DNA from: Bdellovibrionales bacterium
GTDB lineage: Bacteria; Bdellovibrionota; Bdellovibrionia; Bdellovibrionales; JAMPXM01
DNA: 5,375 bases
Direction of reading: 5' to 3'
Assembly: GCA_005792225.1 (NCBI GenBank)
Contig: SXSP01000198.1
Span: 1-5,375 of the forward strand
Within the stretch, counting starts at the first letter, position 1; each line of letters opens with the position of its first letter. This document shows positions 4,786 through 5,375 of this stretch, piece by piece. The translations under genes and the position numbers were made by a program. The notes under the pieces were generated by a model that saw only the letters and a program-made list of their open reading frames with translations, did no database searches and was not told the origin of the DNA.

Positions 4786-5079
4786 TCACAGAGGTGCGCC
4801 GCCGCCGTCACCGCGGTTGTCTTGAACGCAGCGGTAACCGACGAAGCAAGAAGCCGAGTCAGTTGTGGGAACGAACGCGGGGCGTGTTGTTTCGCCAACC
4901 GAGCAGTAGCCCTGATGAGCAACGTAACGATCGTAAGTGTGAGCGCTTGTGCGCATGACGACAGCGCCGCGGCTTGCGACGAGGTCAGCCGCTTGGCGGC
5001 AAGACATTTTGTAAGTTGCGGGCATTGCGTGAGCTGTCGAAGCGCCGAGGATGGCGAGAGCTGCGAGTGCTTTGAACAT
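4786..5079 (-). CDS. Small secreted four-cysteine protein of unknown function, 97 aa
   Basis: A clear signal peptide (MFKALAALAILGASTAHA, cut after residue 18) precedes a mature part of about 79 residues. That part holds exactly four cysteines (27, 59, 78 and 84 of the precursor), probably two disulfides in the periplasm. Conserved-looking segments are YKMSCRQAADLVASRGAVV, HTYDRYVAHQGYC, RPAFVPTTD and SCFVGYRC. I recall similar small hypothetical proteins from alphaproteobacteria and other Gram-negatives (pattern C...A..LV...GAVV...TYDRYV...C...VP..D...C.VGY.C), but no known function. The ribosome site is strong (AAGGAG, 5 nt before the ATG). The tail after Asn88 (RGDGGGAPL) is low in complexity. 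Its stop is only 3 nt from the stop of mak on the other strand. It is surely a gene; its function is not known. Confidence 0.85.
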   Translation of the reverse strand: MFKALAALAILGASTAHAMPATYKMSCRQAADLVASRGAVVMRTSAHTYDRYVAHQGYCSVGETTRPAFVPTTDSASCFVGYRCVQDNRGDGGGAPL

Positions 5080-5106
5080 ATTCTCTCCTTAGGGTTTGAT
5101 AGCAGT

Positions 5107-5128
5107 TGGTGGAACGATCACTCCACCA
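5107..5128. promoter_or_regulatory. Dyad overlapping the expected transcription start, possible operator
   Basis: TGGTGGA (5107-5113) and TCCACCA (5122-5128) are perfect inverted arms around an 8-nt centre that contains a palindromic GATC. The element sits between the candidate -10 and the ribosome site of the four-cysteine protein gene. A repressor bound there could block initiation; alternatively the RNA folds into a leader hairpin. Confidence 0.4.
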
Positions 5129-5156
5129 TATAGCGACCGTTCAAAAGACAAGTAAA
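5127..5156 (-). promoter_or_regulatory. Weak candidate promoter for the small secreted protein
   Basis: On the minus strand TTTACT (complement of 5151-5156) and TATATG (complement of 5127-5132) are 18 nt apart; each matches consensus at 4 of 6 bases. The start of transcription would fall around 5120, inside the dyad at 5107-5128. Confidence 0.3.
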
Positions 5157-5169
5157 GCGTGATTTCCAC

Positions 5170-5207
5170 AATTTGTTGCCCGTGGACAACACGGTGTTGC
5201 CCAAATT
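5170..5207. repeat. Nested direct and inverted repeats upstream of the TIGR02147 gene
   Basis: TGTTGCCC occurs at 5174-5181 and again at 5195-5202, exactly 21 bp apart, which is two helical turns. Between the copies lies the inverted pair CCGTG / CACGG (5180-5184 and 5190-5194). The whole block is framed by AATTTG (5170-5175) and CAAATT (5202-5207). This layered symmetry suggests a protein-binding site in the divergent region. No known operator is recognised. Confidence 0.45.
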
Positions 5208-5256
5208 CAGCTTCACCTTGACCTCGGTCGAGAGCTCACGCAAGCATCCTCTTGTG

Positions 5257-5375
5257 ATGAGCACACCTTCGATACTCGACTTCGACGACTACCGAGCGTT
5301 TCTGAAAGCCACGCTCGAGGAGAAGGCGCGAAAAAACCCCACGTTTTCGCTGCGTGCCTTCGCGCGTCTCGCGAA
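5257..5375 (+). CDS. TIGR02147 family protein, N-terminal part
   Basis: From ATG 5257 the frame stays open for 39 codons and runs off the right edge. The translated start (ILDFDDYRAFLKATLEEKA, then RKNPTFSLRAFARLA) fits the N-terminal signature of the TIGR02147 family (DYRxFLxxxxxxKxxxNPxFSLRAFAR). In that family the segment opens a helix-turn-helix-like region, followed by a DUF4423-type domain that cannot be seen here. Members are numerous in Fibrobacter and Bdellovibrio-like genomes and are thought to be regulators, but their function is not established. No good ribosome site lies before ATG 5257; an in-frame GTG immediately before it (5254) is an alternative start. TTGACC at 5218-5223 resembles a -35 box, but no matching -10 was found. 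Confidence 0.75.
   Translation, partial: MSTPSILDFDDYRAFLKATLEEKARKNPTFSLRAFARLA

Noticed and set aside
4822..5133. 103-codon plus-strand frame opposite the four-cysteine protein
   Set aside because: The minus-strand frame has a signal peptide and AAGGAG ribosome site; the plus-strand frame has neither.

Overview
The window looks like ordinary chromosomal DNA from a Gram-negative bacterium of moderately high GC content. The best guess is a member of the Bdellovibrionota or a related deltaproteobacterial-type group. The clues are a TIGR02147-type protein (a family I know mainly from Bdellovibrio-like bacteria and Fibrobacter), a lipoprotein whose lipobox reads FQNC, and many exported small or unknown proteins. 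This placement is inference. I see no insertion sequence, phage gene, tRNA, rRNA or CRISPR array.

Layout from left to right: (1) the N-terminal 70 codons of a secreted VanX/DdpX-type D-Ala-D-Ala dipeptidase on the minus strand, running off the left edge; (2) a 266-nt divergent promoter region with a good sigma70-like promoter facing each way; (3) a plus-strand lipoprotein with a von Willebrand factor A domain and an intact MIDAS metal site (477-1367); (4) an exported 309-aa protein of unknown function on the minus strand (2310-1381), convergent with the VWA gene and only 13 nt from it; (5) a 406-nt noncoding stretch with an 11-bp triple repeat and a bulged inverted repeat; (6) a plus-strand di-heme lipoprotein built as cytochrome / PKD-like / Pro-Thr-rich linker / cytochrome (2717-3763), followed by a hairpin; (7) a ROK-family sugar kinase very close to E. 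coli Mak (3880-4782); (8) a small secreted four-cysteine protein on the minus strand (5079-4786), convergent with mak, with a perfect 10-bp hairpin at the junction; (9) a second divergent region with a dyad and a 21-bp-spaced direct repeat; (10) the first 39 codons of a TIGR02147-family protein, running off the right edge.

The genes do not form an obvious operon. Strand alternates almost gene by gene, so most are probably single transcription units. Their common theme is the cell envelope: five of the seven products carry an export or lipoprotein signal (dipeptidase, VWA lipoprotein, unknown exported protein, di-heme lipoprotein, four-cysteine protein). Only the sugar kinase and the TIGR02147 protein look cytoplasmic. 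I found no convincing new multi-gene system. The points most worth a second look are the architecture of the di-heme lipoprotein, the unclassified exported protein, the hairpins without U-tracts at gene ends, and the repeat structures in the intergenic regions.
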